From Aquibacillus koreensis (lineage in GTDB: Bacteria; Bacillota; Bacilli; Bacillales; Amphibacillaceae), in NCBI RefSeq assembly GCF_025154055.1, contig NZ_JAOALK010000012.1, forward strand, positions 124,001-188,000: DNA of 64,000 nucleotides, written 5' to 3'. Within the stretch, counting starts at the first letter, position 1. Every line of letters starts with the position of its first letter. The notes under the pieces are model-generated. The model searched no databases. It saw only the letters and a program-made list of their open reading frames with translations, and had not been told where the DNA came from. A program made the position numbers and the translations under genes. Of the stretch, positions 54,193 through 63,084 are shown piece by piece.

Positions 54193-55293
54193 ATGAATGT
54201 AAAGCACAAAATGTCACGCTCATTTTTATTTATTTTGGCTGTAAGTCTACTATTCTTATTTGGTTGTGCAGCTGATGAAGCAAGTTCAGCAAATACAGAA
54301 GATAACGGAGAAAATACAAGTAATACTGAAAATAATGAATCAGATACTACTTCTTCTGATGAAGAAGTAGCAGCTACGGAATATCCGATCGTGATCGAGC
54401 ATGCTTTTGGTGAAACAACAATAGAAAGCAAACCTGAACGCGTTGCCACGATCCAATGGGCAAATCATGATGTCGCCCTTGCTCTCGGTGTTGTACCTGT
54501 TGGATTCTCTGCGGCAAATTACGGTGTCCAGGATGATAGTGGATTGTTGCCTTGGACGAAGGAAAAGCTTGAGGAACTGGGTGCAGACAACCCTAATATT
54601 TATCAAGATACGGACGGGCTTGACTTTGAGGCAATTTCCGATTCAACCCCAGATGTTATTCTTGCAGGATACTCTGGTATCACACAAGAAGACTACGATA
54701 TTCTAAGTGAAATCGCTCCAGTTGTTCCTTATACTGCTGGTCCTTGGGTAACAACATGGCGCGAACAAGTAATGTTAAATGCTACAGGAATGGGTATGAA
54801 AGAGGAAGGCGAACAACTTATTCAGGATACAGAGAACCTTATTAAAGAAAAAGCAAGCGAATACCCTGAGATGGACGGGTTAAAAGTTGCTTTTGCGAAT
54901 TTCTCTGCTGAGGATCTATCTAAAATATCTATTTATACACCTGCTGACCCACGTGGTGCGTTCCTGATTGAACTAGGAATGGAATACCCTGAAAGTCTAT
55001 TGAATGCGATTGAGGATCCGAATAGTTTCCACACATCATTAAGTGCTGAAAATGCTGATGTGCTTAATGATGCTGATATACTAATTGGGTATGGTGATGA
55101 AAGCTTATATGAAGCAGTTAAAGAAGATTCACTGCTTGGCAAGATTCCAGCAATCGAAAGAGGTTCTGTCGTATTTATTGGTAACAATACACCTTTAGCG
55201 GCATCTGGAAATCCAAATCCACTTTCGATCGCTTATACGATTGATCAGTATCTAGAATTAATCGGGGACGCGATCGACAAGGTCGATGAATAG
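54193..55293 (+). CDS. Iron-siderophore ABC transporter binding lipoprotein
   Basis: A TroA/FhuD-type periplasmic-binding-like lipoprotein. The signal peptide ends in the lipobox LFLFGCAAD, followed by a long Ser/Asn/Asp/Glu-rich linker. The binding domain begins YPIVIEHAFGETTIESKPER and has YQDTDGLDFEAISDSTPDVI near 138. The ORF opens at 54118, but ATG 54193 (after AAGGATGG) gives the normal signal-peptide length, 366 residues. The first gene of a four-gene Fur operon. Sequence resembles iron-hydroxamate/xenosiderophore binders such as YfiY. Ligand not determined. Confidence 0.9.
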   Translation: MNVKHKMSRSFLFILAVSLLFLFGCAADEASSANTEDNGENTSNTENNESDTTSSDEEVAATEYPIVIEHAFGETTIESKPERVATIQWANHDVALALGVVPVGFSAANYGVQDDSGLLPWTKEKLEELGADNPNIYQDTDGLDFEAISDSTPDVILAGYSGITQEDYDILSEIAPVVPYTAGPWVTTWREQVMLNATGMGMKEEGEQLIQDTENLIKEKASEYPEMDGLKVAFANFSAEDLSKISIYTPADPRGAFLIELGMEYPESLLNAIEDPNSFHTSLSAENADVLNDADILIGYGDESLYEAVKEDSLLGKIPAIERGSVVFIGNNTPLAASGNPNPLSIAYTIDQYLELIGDAIDKVDE

Positions 55294-56326
55294 TTCGATA
55301 GATTCTAAGAACAACTTGCTGAAGCCACATATACCGAGACATTTTATAGCGGTACTAGTCGCATGTTTAGTCATGTTGGTCCTATGCATTATTGCTTCCC
55401 TAGTCTTTGGCTCTAGAGCAATAAGCTTTAATGAATTAATAGCCGGTTTATTTCATCAAAATGTCGATTCCTACGGCGCAAACGTAGTTCGTCAACGGGT
55501 TGCTCGAACTGTTTTCAGTTTGTTTTGTGGTGCTGCGCTTGGCATTTCAGGAGCACTTATGCAAGCAGTTACGCGCAATCCAATTGCTGACCCAAGCATA
55601 CTTGGTGTTAACACAGGAGCATCTTTGTTTGTTGTTGGTGGAATTGCATTCTTGAACATAAGCACAGCCACTCAATATATCTGGCTTGCTTTAGCCGGGG
55701 CAATGATTACCGCTGTTTTCGTTTTCGGAATTGGTTCTATGGGGCGTGGCGGTGCTACGCCCCTTAAGCTTGTATTGGCAGGAGCAGCGACAAGCGCTGC
55801 CCTGTCATCGCTAGTGATCGCAATCATGATTCCCCGATCTTATGTGATGGATCAATTCAGGTTTTGGCAAGTTGGAAGTGTTGGTGCGGCAAACTGGAGC
55901 TCTATTACTACGTTTATTCCGTTTTTGATCGTAGGAATCTTGTTAGGCATTCTTTCTATTGCTGCACTCAATGCACTAGCCCTTGGGGACGAGGTTGCGA
56001 AAGGATTGGGTGTGCGAACCGGAGTATTGAGGCTTACTGCGGCTTTAGCAGCAGTTCTGTTGTGCGGTGCCACAACGGCACTTGCAGGACCAATTGGTTT
56101 TGTAGGGTTGTTAGCTACACATGTCATACGACTTATTCTTGGACCTGACATGCGATATGTTGTGCCAATGTCCGCGTTTGCAGGAGCAATTATTTTAACT
56201 ATATCAGATGTATGCGGCAGAGTTCTAGGTAGCCCTGGAGAGCTTGAGGTTGGCGTTGTTACAGCATTCATAGGAGCTCCAATCCTAATCATTATTGCTA
56301 GGAAAGCGAAAGTGCGTGGCTTATGA
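55286..56326 (+). CDS. FecCD-family siderophore permease, first subunit
   Basis: The 346-residue inner-membrane permease has about nine or ten helices and the FecCD signatures RVARTVFSLFCGAALGISGA near 70-89, QAVTRNPIADPSILGVNTGA near 92-111 and GPIGFVGLLATHVIRLILGP near 271-290. It overlaps the binding-protein gene by 8 bases and the next permease by 4. It forms a heterodimeric channel with the following protein. Confidence 0.92.
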   Translation: MNSSIDSKNNLLKPHIPRHFIAVLVACLVMLVLCIIASLVFGSRAISFNELIAGLFHQNVDSYGANVVRQRVARTVFSLFCGAALGISGALMQAVTRNPIADPSILGVNTGASLFVVGGIAFLNISTATQYIWLALAGAMITAVFVFGIGSMGRGGATPLKLVLAGAATSAALSSLVIAIMIPRSYVMDQFRFWQVGSVGAANWSSITTFIPFLIVGILLGILSIAALNALALGDEVAKGLGVRTGVLRLTAALAAVLLCGATTALAGPIGFVGLLATHVIRLILGPDMRYVVPMSAFAGAIILTISDVCGRVLGSPGELEVGVVTAFIGAPILIIIARKAKVRGL

Positions 56327-57354
56327 TGAATAAATCTATTGAAATTATTATAGCAGGCAGACGTCAAAGACGTCGCCGATGGATCGTTGTTACGACCTCG
56401 CTTGCAGCACTTTTATTTGTACTTTGCTGCGCGATGCTCTTACTGGGAAATACGATATATCCTGTAAAAGATGTGATGTTAGCACTACTAGGATATGAGC
56501 TGAAAGGTGTATCTTTTGCAGTCAACTCGATACGCTTACCAAGAATGTTAGCAGGCTTTTTTGCAGGTATTGCTTTCGGTATTGGTGGGAACACCTTCCA
56601 AACCATGTTGCGCAACCCACTAGCCAATCCGAATGTCATTGGGATTACTACTGGCTCAAGTGCAGCGGCTGTTTTTTGCATTGTCATTCTACATACGAGT
56701 GAGTCGATTGTATCGATTGCATCAATCATTGCTGGTCTTGCAACAGTCCTATTCATTTACCTGTTTTCTAAGGGTAAGTCATTTTCCATCGGGAGAATAA
56801 TCTTAGTTGGCATTGGCATTCAGGCGATGCTCAACGCTGCGATATCTTATATTCTGCTAGTTGGGGCACAACAGGATATCCCTTCCGCACTAAGATGGCT
56901 TACTGGTAGTCTTAATGGCGCCCAAATGCATGAGCTCCCACCGTTAGTTATTTTCGTAGTGATCTTTGCACCTATAATTATCTTGTTGGGCAAGCATCTT
57001 AGTATCTTGGAGCTTGGTGAACAATCTGCTACTTCACTAGGATTAAATACGGATAAAACTAGAATCATTCTCATTATTAGTGCTGTCTTCATCCTTGCAT
57101 TGGCGACAGCTACGACAGGGCCCATTGCTTTTGTAGCTTTCCTTGCTGGCCCAATTGCGAAAAGACTTGTCGGTGTTGGGTTCTCGAATGTAATTCCAGC
57201 GGGGTTAGTTGGCGCAAACTTAGTTTTAGCATCAGACCTAATCGGACAATTTGCCTTTGACGTTAGATATCCAGTGGGAATCATAACCGGTATAATAGGA
57301 GCACCGTACCTGATCTACCTGTTAATCCGAATGAATCAAAAGGGAGAATTATAA
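56323..57354 (+). CDS. FecCD-family siderophore permease, second subunit
   Basis: The 343-residue partner permease has a basic N-terminal tail (AGRRQRRRRW) and the same signatures: RLPRMLAGFFAGIAFGIGGN near 67, RNPLANPNVIGITTGSSAAA near 92 and TGPIAFVAFLAGPIAKRLVG near 266. It starts by ATGA overlap with the first permease, and its TAA shares a base with the ATPase start (TAATG), so translation of the whole operon is coupled. Confidence 0.92.
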   Translation: MMNKSIEIIIAGRRQRRRRWIVVTTSLAALLFVLCCAMLLLGNTIYPVKDVMLALLGYELKGVSFAVNSIRLPRMLAGFFAGIAFGIGGNTFQTMLRNPLANPNVIGITTGSSAAAVFCIVILHTSESIVSIASIIAGLATVLFIYLFSKGKSFSIGRIILVGIGIQAMLNAAISYILLVGAQQDIPSALRWLTGSLNGAQMHELPPLVIFVVIFAPIIILLGKHLSILELGEQSATSLGLNTDKTRIILIISAVFILALATATTGPIAFVAFLAGPIAKRLVGVGFSNVIPAGLVGANLVLASDLIGQFAFDVRYPVGIITGIIGAPYLIYLLIRMNQKGEL

Positions 57355-58181
57355 TGAAACCGAAACATATTTTTCAAGCGGAGGGAATTGTCGCTGGCTA
57401 TGATGATAAAGCGGTTATTAATAAGATAAGCCTTGAAATCCCTAGTAATAAAATAAACGTTATTATCGGGGCAAATGCCTGCGGAAAGTCTACGCTTCTT
57501 AAAACGCTGGCAAGACTTATTAAACCAACATCCGGAAAAATAACCTTTGACGGGAAGTCGATTAGTAAAATTCCCCCTAAACAATTCGCACGGTTTGTAG
57601 GACTTCTTCCGCAATCACCGATAGTCCCGGAAGGAATAACGGTCGCTGATTTAGTTGGACGAGGAAGGTTTCCACATCAATCTCTGTTTAGTGGGTGGAC
57701 TAAAGAAGACTATGAGGCAGTAGCGGAAGCAATGGAAATTATGAATATTACGGAGCTTGCCAACCATCACATTGACGAACTCTCGGGTGGTCAAAGACAA
57801 CGAGTCTGGATTGCAATGGCTTTGGCGCAACAAACAGATATTTTATTTTTGGATGAACCGACCACCTTTTTAGATATCACCTATCAGGTCGAAATTCTAG
57901 ACCTACTTACTGATCTTAATCAAAAACGCGGAACAACTATTGTCATGGTACTTCATGATATTAATTTGTCCGCACGTTACGCTGATAATATTTTTGCACT
58001 TTGTGAAGGTAAGCTCGTCGCAGAGGGCGAACCATCAGAAGTGATAACGAGTAGCTTAATCAAAGAAATTTTCGGACTTGATTGCACCGTGATAGAAGAT
58101 CCCATTTCTGGCTCTCCTTCTGTAGTACCAATAGGAAGGCATCATGTGACAAATGGAATGCACTCTCTCGGTAATGGTTAA
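57354..58181 (+). CDS. Siderophore ABC transporter ATPase
   Basis: The 275-residue ATPase has Walker A GANACGKSTLLK at 39-50, signature LSGGQRQRVWIAMAL near 142, Walker B ILFLDEPTTFLD near 163 and the H-loop MVLHDINLS near 196. It resembles the FecE/YusV group, which energises one or several siderophore importers. It is last in the operon. A family C palindrome begins four bases after its stop and probably acts as the terminator. Confidence 0.93.
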   Translation: MKPKHIFQAEGIVAGYDDKAVINKISLEIPSNKINVIIGANACGKSTLLKTLARLIKPTSGKITFDGKSISKIPPKQFARFVGLLPQSPIVPEGITVADLVGRGRFPHQSLFSGWTKEDYEAVAEAMEIMNITELANHHIDELSGGQRQRVWIAMALAQQTDILFLDEPTTFLDITYQVEILDLLTDLNQKRGTTIVMVLHDINLSARYADNIFALCEGKLVAEGEPSEVITSSLIKEIFGLDCTVIEDPISGSPSVVPIGRHHVTNGMHSLGNG

Positions 58182-58184
58182 TGG

Positions 58185-58244
58185 AAACATGGGGACGGTT
58201 CTTGCGTTTACGAAAACGTAAACGCAAGAACCGTCCCCATGTTT
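58185..58244. repeat. Family C palindrome (GGGGACGGTTCTT)
   Basis: The 28-bp arms (58185-58212 and 58217-58244) are perfect complements around AAAA. The outer core ATGGGGACGGTTCTTGCG is shared with 44468-44531, whose stem tip differs. It ends the siderophore operon. Confidence 0.95.
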
Positions 58245-58378
58245 ATCTTACGGCAAAATCTCAGGTGATAACTGCTCTAGCGTTCATCTTCTGAAAATCC
58301 ACTGATTATTCAATTAAGTTGTCCATGTCGGGCAAGACTGGCTTGAATATGATGTAGAAAACGTAAGGAGGAGTTCAT

Positions 58379-58519
58379 TTGAGTAAAAATAAACACTCGG
58401 ATATGACCGTCAGTCTAGCAAAGAAGCTGTTAAAAGATGATAATGTCTATTTGACAGAAGAAGGAAAACGCCGCTTGCAGGATATAGTAAGGAAGAAATC
58501 ATATATTGTTCAAAAGTAG
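58379..58519 (+). CDS. Small basic protein, 46 residues
   Basis: TTG 58379 is preceded by AAGGAGGAG at 58365-58373, an excellent ribosome binding site. The peptide (MTVSLAKKLLKDDNVYLTEE inside, ending RKKSYIVQK) is basic and helical. I do not recognise the family. Small basic Fur-dependent proteins exist in Bacillus, but no Fur box is seen here, so the link to the adjacent iron operon is only positional. Confidence 0.55.
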   Translation: MSKNKHSDMTVSLAKKLLKDDNVYLTEEGKRRLQDIVRKKSYIVQK

Positions 58520-58529
58520 TTGAGAAAAA

Positions 58530-58545
58530 AGTGCCTATCACCACC
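58530..58545. repeat. Half copy of family A
   Basis: AGTGCCTATCACCACC is a lone left arm. No matching right arm follows. Confidence 0.5.
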
Positions 58546-58611
58546 AAGAGATCAAAGGTCCTAAAGATAGTTCCATCTGGAATAAAAATGGCGCTCTTTT
58601 CTAGTTGAACA

Positions 58612-58640
58612 AAATCGACAGGTGCAGGCACCTGTCGATT
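58612..58640. repeat. Family B palindrome
   Basis: AAATCGACAGGTGC and GCACCTGTCGATT are perfect arms. It ends 12 bases before the stop of the GNAT gene and may terminate it. Confidence 0.85.
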
Positions 58641-58651
58641 ACTCTGCTACC

Positions 58652-59422
58652 TCACTCCAACACCTTAAGCGCCTCATACTGAAACCCAACATACTGGTAG
58701 TTTTGTTTACGGTACATGTTCCTCGGAGTATCCTCTCCATCTGCAACCAATATGACAGTTCGATCAGAGAACAGATCCATTACCTTTCGTTGCAGCGCAC
58801 TGCCAATTCCCTTTTTCTGAAAAACCTCATCTACTTCTAGATTGTCTATTTCTACGAATGCTTTGGAAATAATAACATGCGCGTATCCTGCAGCCTTCCC
58901 ATCATACGTTGCAAACAGCTTCAAGTGTCTTTCTTTTTGACTGTCATCCAAACACTGCTCGCGGATCAAGCTCCTCTTATATTGAGCAAACTTCTCTCCA
59001 AATGCTAAGGTGTGCTTGTAGATTAAATCGAGAAATGGCTCGAGATTCTTCTCTGAAACTTCCCTTACTTTTATCGCATCATTCATTGGCACCTCTGGAA
59101 ATTTTGATGGATCGACCTTATACAACTCCATAAAGCCTGTATCATATCCAGAAGTAGATAAGTAATTATCTAGCTCATCCGTTATTTTTATACCTTCAGG
59201 AAAATAAAACTTAACATGGTTTTGGCCAAGTCTCATATGATAGCCTCTCAAGTACTCTTCTGCTTCTTTAAATTCTGCCAAAGTAGGCATCTGTTTAAAC
59301 GCTATATAATTTGCGTCATACATATTCGGTATTTTTAAGAACTGATTTTGTTTATATCGTTCATTTTCTTCCACAATCGCTCCGTTTTTATGAATGTTTT
59401 CAAACGTAATTTCTTGATTCAT
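58652..59422 (-). CDS. GNAT acetyltransferase with duplicated fold
   Basis: The 256-residue protein has a divergent N-terminal half without an acetyl-CoA site and a complete C-terminal GNAT domain from about 118: GKAAGYAHVIISKAFVEIDN, LEVDEVFQKKGIGSALQRKV (acetyl-CoA-binding QKKGIGSAL near 205) and NMYRKQNYQYVGFQYEALKV. The acceptor is unknown. It is a single gene. Confidence 0.85.
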   Translation of the reverse strand: MNQEITFENIHKNGAIVEENERYKQNQFLKIPNMYDANYIAFKQMPTLAEFKEAEEYLRGYHMRLGQNHVKFYFPEGIKITDELDNYLSTSGYDTGFMELYKVDPSKFPEVPMNDAIKVREVSEKNLEPFLDLIYKHTLAFGEKFAQYKRSLIREQCLDDSQKERHLKLFATYDGKAAGYAHVIISKAFVEIDNLEVDEVFQKKGIGSALQRKVMDLFSDRTVILVADGEDTPRNMYRKQNYQYVGFQYEALKVLE

Positions 59423-59545
59423 TTGCTACTCCCCCACTATGCAAAAATAGATAAATCTACAGCATATATTCATTATACCTTGTTTAGTAGAGATTATCGC
59501 GAAAACTAAGCTGATATGCAGGTGCCATATGTTAGGCAAATGAAA

Positions 59546-59597
59546 AAGGTGTCAAATGCCACAAAAGACAATTGTCCATCTGTGGTATCTGACACCT
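59546..59597. repeat. Family E palindrome (AAGGTGTCA)
   Basis: AAGGTGTCAAATGCCACA pairs with TGTGGTATCTGACACCTT (two mismatches), with an inner ACAATTGT. The rest of the 352-base gap 59423-59761 shows no gene. Confidence 0.75.
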
Positions 59598-59761
59598 TCT
59601 TCGTTAAAGTAAAGCGTTGTTCATCACCATAAACGACGCTTCATCTCCAACTTTATGCTTTAGTAGTATTTCCCTTATTAAGCACGACTAAACATGATTA
59701 ATTATAATAACTTCCTATAGCTATGCGCTTTACTAAGCAGTTACTTATTTGTGGCCACATG

Positions 59762-59776
59762 AGGGGTCAGACCCCT
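59762..59776. repeat. Family D core (GGGGTCAGACCCC)
   Basis: AGGGGTCAGACCCCT is a self-complementary 15-mer apart from its centre and overlaps the stop of the diguanylate cyclase gene by two bases. Confidence 0.8.
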
Positions 59777-61295
59777 AGTAAGTAAGTACTTTATCGCGTC
59801 CTGCATTCTTTGCTTTGTACATCGCTTGATCAGCCTGTTGATACGCTTTTTTAAAAGGCGTATTTGGTCTTACTGTACAAATACCAATACTCACGGTTAT
59901 TTCTTCCTTTATGTCCGAATCCATGTGAAAAACTTCTTCTTTTAATGCAGCTTGAAAGGCCTCTGCTAGCTCAATGGATTGATCTGCAGTTATTTTCATA
60001 AGGACAGCAAACTCTTCTCCACCTATACGTGTGACTAGATGATCACTGAAATGTCTTTGCATCAAGCGTGCAACATGGATTAAAACTTCATCACCAACCA
60101 CGTGTCCATACTGATCATTAAACATTTTGAAATGGTCGATATCTATTAACATAAAACACCTTTCTTGCTCGGCAATATCTCGATCGTAAGCTTCCATAAA
60201 TGCCCTTCTATTTGTTATTTTTGTTAATGGATCTCTCTCCGCTAGTTCTCTCAATTGATGTTCAATTTCCTTTTTATCGGTTATGTCCTTCCAAACAACT
60301 AACCTTAAGTAATTCGATTTTTTTCCAAGTATGGATGACGTTACATCATAGTAAGACCCATCTCGCTCATATTGGAATGTCGCATCCGTACACCGATCAA
60401 GTGCATCAATCAGTGGCGTAACATCCTGAAACACAGCTATTGCTGATTGATGAAGGACTTGTTTTCGATAATCATCAAAGCCAAATATATTTTTAATGAT
60501 TTCAAAACCTGCTGGATTACATTCCAGTATTTTTCCTTCTCGATCAATTAATAGAATACCTTCTGAGAGATTCTCTAATATTTCTTGTCGTGATATTGGC
60601 CAAACTTTATTAATATCCATTCGCTTATTTACTATAATTAATAACAGTGCCATCGAACTATAGGATAAAGCAAACACACCTGGAATTTGAAAAGATAATA
60701 GCGAGGTTATAATAATCATTGTTATTGGTAGAGTAAGTACCAAAGCCGACAAGAAATGAATCATTCGATAATGCTTAGGTACATCAAACATATTTCGAAT
60801 CAATAAGAAGATCGTGACTAACGATATGACAAATGGGTACACACCAAAAAAGGAATTAAGAGCTGTTGTGTTCGTTGAGACTTCCGTATAATTCAAAATT
60901 GTAGTTATTGTTACACTCTCCCGCATTAACCCATGAAAGGAATCTGTAAAAACAAGACAGATATCAATAATGGAAGGAATAGATAAAATGCTCACTAAAC
61001 GAATTGTTTTCCTTGGAGTTTCCTGATATAACTCTATTGCATACCCCAGTAAAAATATGGGGGTAAAGACTAAAGAGATTTGTTGTACATTCCGTAAACC
61101 TATCATGAGACTTGGCAGACTAATAACTAATTCTATGACCGTTAAAAGGATAAAGACACCTGATAAGCCCGCAGCACATGCAAGTAATGTTCGAGATAAT
61201 TTTCTTGGCGAACGAAGCAGTGCAATCGATAAATATAGTACAAATAGACCAAGCATCGTTAACAAAAATATGTATGGATCGACCCAATTCATCAT
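59775..61295 (-). CDS. Diguanylate cyclase with 7TM receptor and PAS domains
   Basis: Makes the second messenger cyclic di-GMP. Seven N-terminal helices (about 5-225) form a histidine-kinase-type 7TM sensor domain. A PAS domain lies at about 235-335 (ENLSEGILLIDREGKILECN). The GGDEF domain, from about 345, has the active site RIGGEEFAVL near 422. The inhibitory RxxD motif ahead of it is replaced by HFSD, so product inhibition may be weak. The stop is embedded in a repeat. A double ATG follows GGAGGT, so 61292 is an equally good start. Confidence 0.92.
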   Translation of the reverse strand: MMNWVDPYIFLLTMLGLFVLYLSIALLRSPRKLSRTLLACAAGLSGVFILLTVIELVISLPSLMIGLRNVQQISLVFTPIFLLGYAIELYQETPRKTIRLVSILSIPSIIDICLVFTDSFHGLMRESVTITTILNYTEVSTNTTALNSFFGVYPFVISLVTIFLLIRNMFDVPKHYRMIHFLSALVLTLPITMIIITSLLSFQIPGVFALSYSSMALLLIIVNKRMDINKVWPISRQEILENLSEGILLIDREGKILECNPAGFEIIKNIFGFDDYRKQVLHQSAIAVFQDVTPLIDALDRCTDATFQYERDGSYYDVTSSILGKKSNYLRLVVWKDITDKKEIEHQLRELAERDPLTKITNRRAFMEAYDRDIAEQERCFMLIDIDHFKMFNDQYGHVVGDEVLIHVARLMQRHFSDHLVTRIGGEEFAVLMKITADQSIELAEAFQAALKEEVFHMDSDIKEEITVSIGICTVRPNTPFKKAYQQADQAMYKAKNAGRDKVLTY

Positions 61296-61384
61296 TTACC
61301 TCCAATAAAATCTGATTTATCAGTATTTTACCATACATCTGGTACAAAAGTAGTTCACGGGCACCATGCCCCACTTCCTACTAA

Positions 61385-61434
61385 GGGGTCTGACCCCTTA
61401 CGTGGACAACTGTCCATATAAGGGGTCAGACCCC
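61385..61434. repeat. Family D full element
   Basis: GGGGTCTGACCCCTTA and TAAGGGGTCAGACCCC are perfect 16-bp arms, with an inner TGGACA/TGTCCA pair, giving a 50-base palindrome. It lies ten bases from the stop of the Gly/Pro-rich gene. Confidence 0.92.
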
Positions 61435-61445
61435 AATGTCAAAGC

Positions 61446-61742
61446 TTAATAGTAAGGATACGGTGGGTATGGGTATGGTGGATATGGTGGATACACCGGA
61501 TATGGATATCCATATACTGGTCTTGGTGGTCTAGGTGGTATTAAAGCACCTGCTGCCAATCCTGTTAGAAATGGAACACCAAATCCTAGTCCTGGGCCAA
61601 AACCAGGGCCAAATCCGGGACCAAAACCGGGGCCAAAACCGGGGCCAAATCCAATTCCAGGACGTCCCCTTTCATCCATTGGATCGCAGTAGTCAGTTGG
61701 TTCACAAACATGATAGGGTAATTCATTATAATATGAATTCAC
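61446..61742 (-). CDS. Gly/Pro/Tyr-rich small protein, possible spore coat component
   Basis: The 98-residue protein starts (V)NSYYNELPYHVCEPTDYC. It has a Gly-Phe-Gly-Pro tandem array near 30-50 (GFGPGFGPGFGPG), one hydrophobic stretch (VPFLTGLAAGALIPP), and a PYPPYPYPPYPYY tail. Composition and size fit small spore-coat or surface proteins. The ORF opens upstream and an ATG (61748) directly abuts AGGAGG. GTG 61742 is six bases from it and is the likelier start. Confidence 0.65.
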   Translation of the reverse strand: MNSYYNELPYHVCEPTDYCDPMDERGRPGIGFGPGFGPGFGPGFGPGFGPGLGFGVPFLTGLAAGALIPPRPPRPVYGYPYPVYPPYPPYPYPPYPYY

Positions 61743-61864
61743 TTTCATCCTCCTCTTTAAAAAAGCTCTCACTAGATCTTATGAAGGATTGGGTGAATGT
61801 TCTTGGGTGGTTATCCTGATTTTGCGAATTTTTATGACAAATGCCTGAATCTTTTCATACATAA

Positions 61865-61877
61865 GGGGTCTGACCCC
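61865..61877. repeat. Family D core
   Basis: GGGGTCTGACCCC is a self-complementary 13-mer. GACCCCTGCTTGTT-like text is repeated just after it (61873-61900). It lies 31 bases past the stop of the AraC gene. Confidence 0.75.
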
Positions 61878-61908
61878 TGCTTGTTGACCCCTGCTTGTTT
61901 CCCTTGAG

Positions 61909-62781
61909 TTACTTTTTCTTCACTGGAATCCAAATTTCACTTCTGTACTTTGGATTACTCATATCCTTGCTCTCATTCCTTAAAATCTCAGGCCCTTTAA
62001 CTGTCTCATATCCTGATGACGGAAACCATTCTGCATATATTCTTCCCCATATGTTTTGTAGTGTTTCAGGGAAAGGACCAATCGATTCAAATACTGCCCA
62101 GGTATTGGCTTCCACTTGTAGTACATCAAATCCTTCAGTTGCCTTACTTGAAGTCGCTACTCCAATATAATGGTCTAACGTGCCCTTTTCCTCCATTCTT
62201 CCTTCAGAGAAATTTGTAGAAGCACTAATAATCCCTATTGGCTCCATATCCGAAAGTGTTTTAAATCTCGTTATAATATCAGGTGTTAGTAATTCATACA
62301 TTTTAGCAATCTCTGGATTGACCCCATTAAAAATGATTGGGACTTTCTTCTTCAATCCAACAATTTTAAATGGTTCCTTTTCAACAATTCGATAATTCAT
62401 TTCGCATCCTCCTTGAATGGATAGTTGGAAGGTCATTCTAGGATATGCTTTTATTTTTGCACTTTCATTTCTTGCTTCAGATGGCAGAATACCATGCATT
62501 GAATGAAAAGCACGTGAAAATGAATCAGCCGAACCATATCCATATTTGACAGCTACATCGATTATTCTCAAATCAGAGTCTTTTAGTTCAAGTGCAGCCA
62601 ATGTTAATCTCCTTCTTCTAATGTACTCAGATAAACTAATACCAGATAAAAAAGAAAACATGCGTTTAAAATGATACTCCGAACAACATGCAATTTTTGA
62701 AAGTTCGCTAGACTCAATTTCCTCTTTCAAGTGCTCCTCGATATAGGCTAGTGCATGATTCATACTGCTTAACGAATCCAT
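61909..62781 (-). CDS. AraC-family regulator with GyrI-like effector domain
   Basis: The N-terminal AraC domain at about 5-100 has two helix-turn-helix units ([40 protein letters not shown]). A GyrI-like small-molecule-binding domain spans about 125-290 ([20 protein letters not shown], then GWASTSS-like and [19 protein letters not shown]). This layout is found in multidrug and envelope-stress activators such as Rob/BltR relatives. ATG 62781 follows AAAGGGGGG by about seven bases and is preferred to 62814. Confidence 0.88.
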   Translation of the reverse strand: MDSLSSMNHALAYIEEHLKEEIESSELSKIACCSEYHFKRMFSFLSGISLSEYIRRRRLTLAALELKDSDLRIIDVAVKYGYGSADSFSRAFHSMHGILPSEARNESAKIKAYPRMTFQLSIQGGCEMNYRIVEKEPFKIVGLKKKVPIIFNGVNPEIAKMYELLTPDIITRFKTLSDMEPIGIISASTNFSEGRMEEKGTLDHYIGVATSSKATEGFDVLQVEANTWAVFESIGPFPETLQNIWGRIYAEWFPSSGYETVKGPEILRNESKDMSNPKYRSEIWIPVKKK

Positions 62782-63084
62782 GTAATGCCCCCCTTTCAAC
62801 ATCAATAATAGCAAAGGTTACATTTACTCATCCGACAATCTGTGCACAGTTTAGTCGATTCATCTTCCTAGCTTTATATCCATTTAAATAAAAATAAGTG
62901 CCTTAGTCAAAACACCTGTGTTCCACATCACAATCTTTCCTTTTTCTATATAGTAAAATGAAGACAGTACAATAATAAGAGGCTTATCAACCCAAATTCA
63001 TACATTTTAAAATCCGCCGATCCATGTTCAATCCTTAACAAAGAATGAGTTTTAACAATAAAAATCACAACGAGGTGAAAAGTG
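62782..63084. other. Divergent intergenic region
   Basis: Between AraC and DUF438 genes. It holds AT-rich sequence and a half match to family A near 62896 (AGTGCCTTAGTCA). No clear promoter pair or operator is seen. Confidence 0.4.

Noticed and set aside
55852-57284. Long minus-strand frames opposite the FecCD permeases
   Set aside because: Shadows of the permease genes, which have full family signatures and coupled starts on the plus strand.
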